Source: Pseudomonadota bacterium | GTDB taxonomy: Bacteria > Pseudomonadota > Alphaproteobacteria > Rhizobiales > Rhizobiaceae | DNA: 5,695 bases | Assembly: GCA_023451915.1 (NCBI GenBank) | Contig: JAEXXS010000376.1 | Coordinates: forward strand, 1 to 5,695 | Reading direction: 5' to 3' | Shown: positions 5,669 to 5,695 of the stretch, one piece after another | Numbering within the stretch: position 1 is the stretch's first letter | How the letters are laid out: each line of letters begins with the position of its first letter | Program-made: the position numbers and the translations under genes | The notes under the pieces: generated by a model | What the model saw: only the letters and a program-made list of their open reading frames with translations | Told to the model about the DNA's origin: nothing | Database searches by the model: none

Positions 5669-5695
5669 ATGGCACTCGCAATCGCACCGCTGATC
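5669..5695 (+). CDS. Start of an unidentified gene, cut by window edge
   Basis: Nine codons are visible, reading MALAIAPLI, preceded by a well-spaced GAGGGAG. The short hydrophobic start does not identify a family. It lies 125 bp after the SDR stop on the same strand and may be read from its own promoter or from SDR read-through. The alternative start at 5662 would read MNYGTRNRTAD. The choice of frame rests on SD spacing alone. Confidence 0.5.

Noticed and set aside
1..5695. Mobile element, phage, defence or CRISPR content
   Set aside because: No transposase, integrase, terminal repeats, direct-repeat arrays or defence domains are visible. Gene style is uniform and typical of a core chromosomal region.

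Overview
The window looks like a chromosomal stretch from an alphaproteobacterium of the Brucellaceae (Brucella/Ochrobactrum type). The evidence is roughly 60% GC coding sequence with strong third-position GC, purine-rich Shine-Dalgarno (SD) sites 5-7 nt before each start, and protein sequences that resemble rhizobial and brucellar families. The genus is inferred from familiarity with these families, not from a search. I see no mobile element, tRNA, rRNA, CRISPR array or phage gene.

Layout, left to right. (1) 1-943, minus strand: the N-terminal 314 codons of an exported PQQ-dependent aldose/sorbosone dehydrogenase-like protein, cut by the window edge. (2) 944-1227: divergent promoter region with a perfect 9-bp tandem repeat. 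(3) 1228-2253, plus strand: complete class I fructose-1,6-bisphosphate aldolase with all main catalytic residues. (4) 2280-2306: hairpin terminator that works in both orientations. (5) 2306-2470, minus strand: a 54-residue two-helix membrane protein with a GTG start, converging on the same terminator. (6) 2471-2760: divergent intergenic region with a repeat cluster and a possible leader ORF. (7) 2761-4671, plus strand: propionyl-CoA synthetase (PrpE/ACSS3 type). (8) 4702-4722: perfect intercistronic hairpin. (9) 4752-5543, plus strand: classical short-chain dehydrogenase/reductase (SDR), probably cotranscribed with the synthetase. (10) 5544-5668: intergenic region with a 10-bp perfect inverted repeat that covers an SD-like sequence. 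(11) 5669-5695: first nine codons of an unidentified gene.

The genes are mainly central and peripheral carbon metabolism. The aldolase serves glycolysis/gluconeogenesis, the dehydrogenase would oxidise sugars in the periplasm, and the synthetase activates propionate or a similar short acid. The SDR probably oxidises or reduces a linked alcohol, ketone or hydroxyacid. I find no evidence for a new multi-gene system. The points most worth checking are the glutamine at the usual catalytic histidine position of the dehydrogenase, the hairpin that could hide ribosome binding sites near 5603-5660, and the possible operator repeats upstream of the aldolase.
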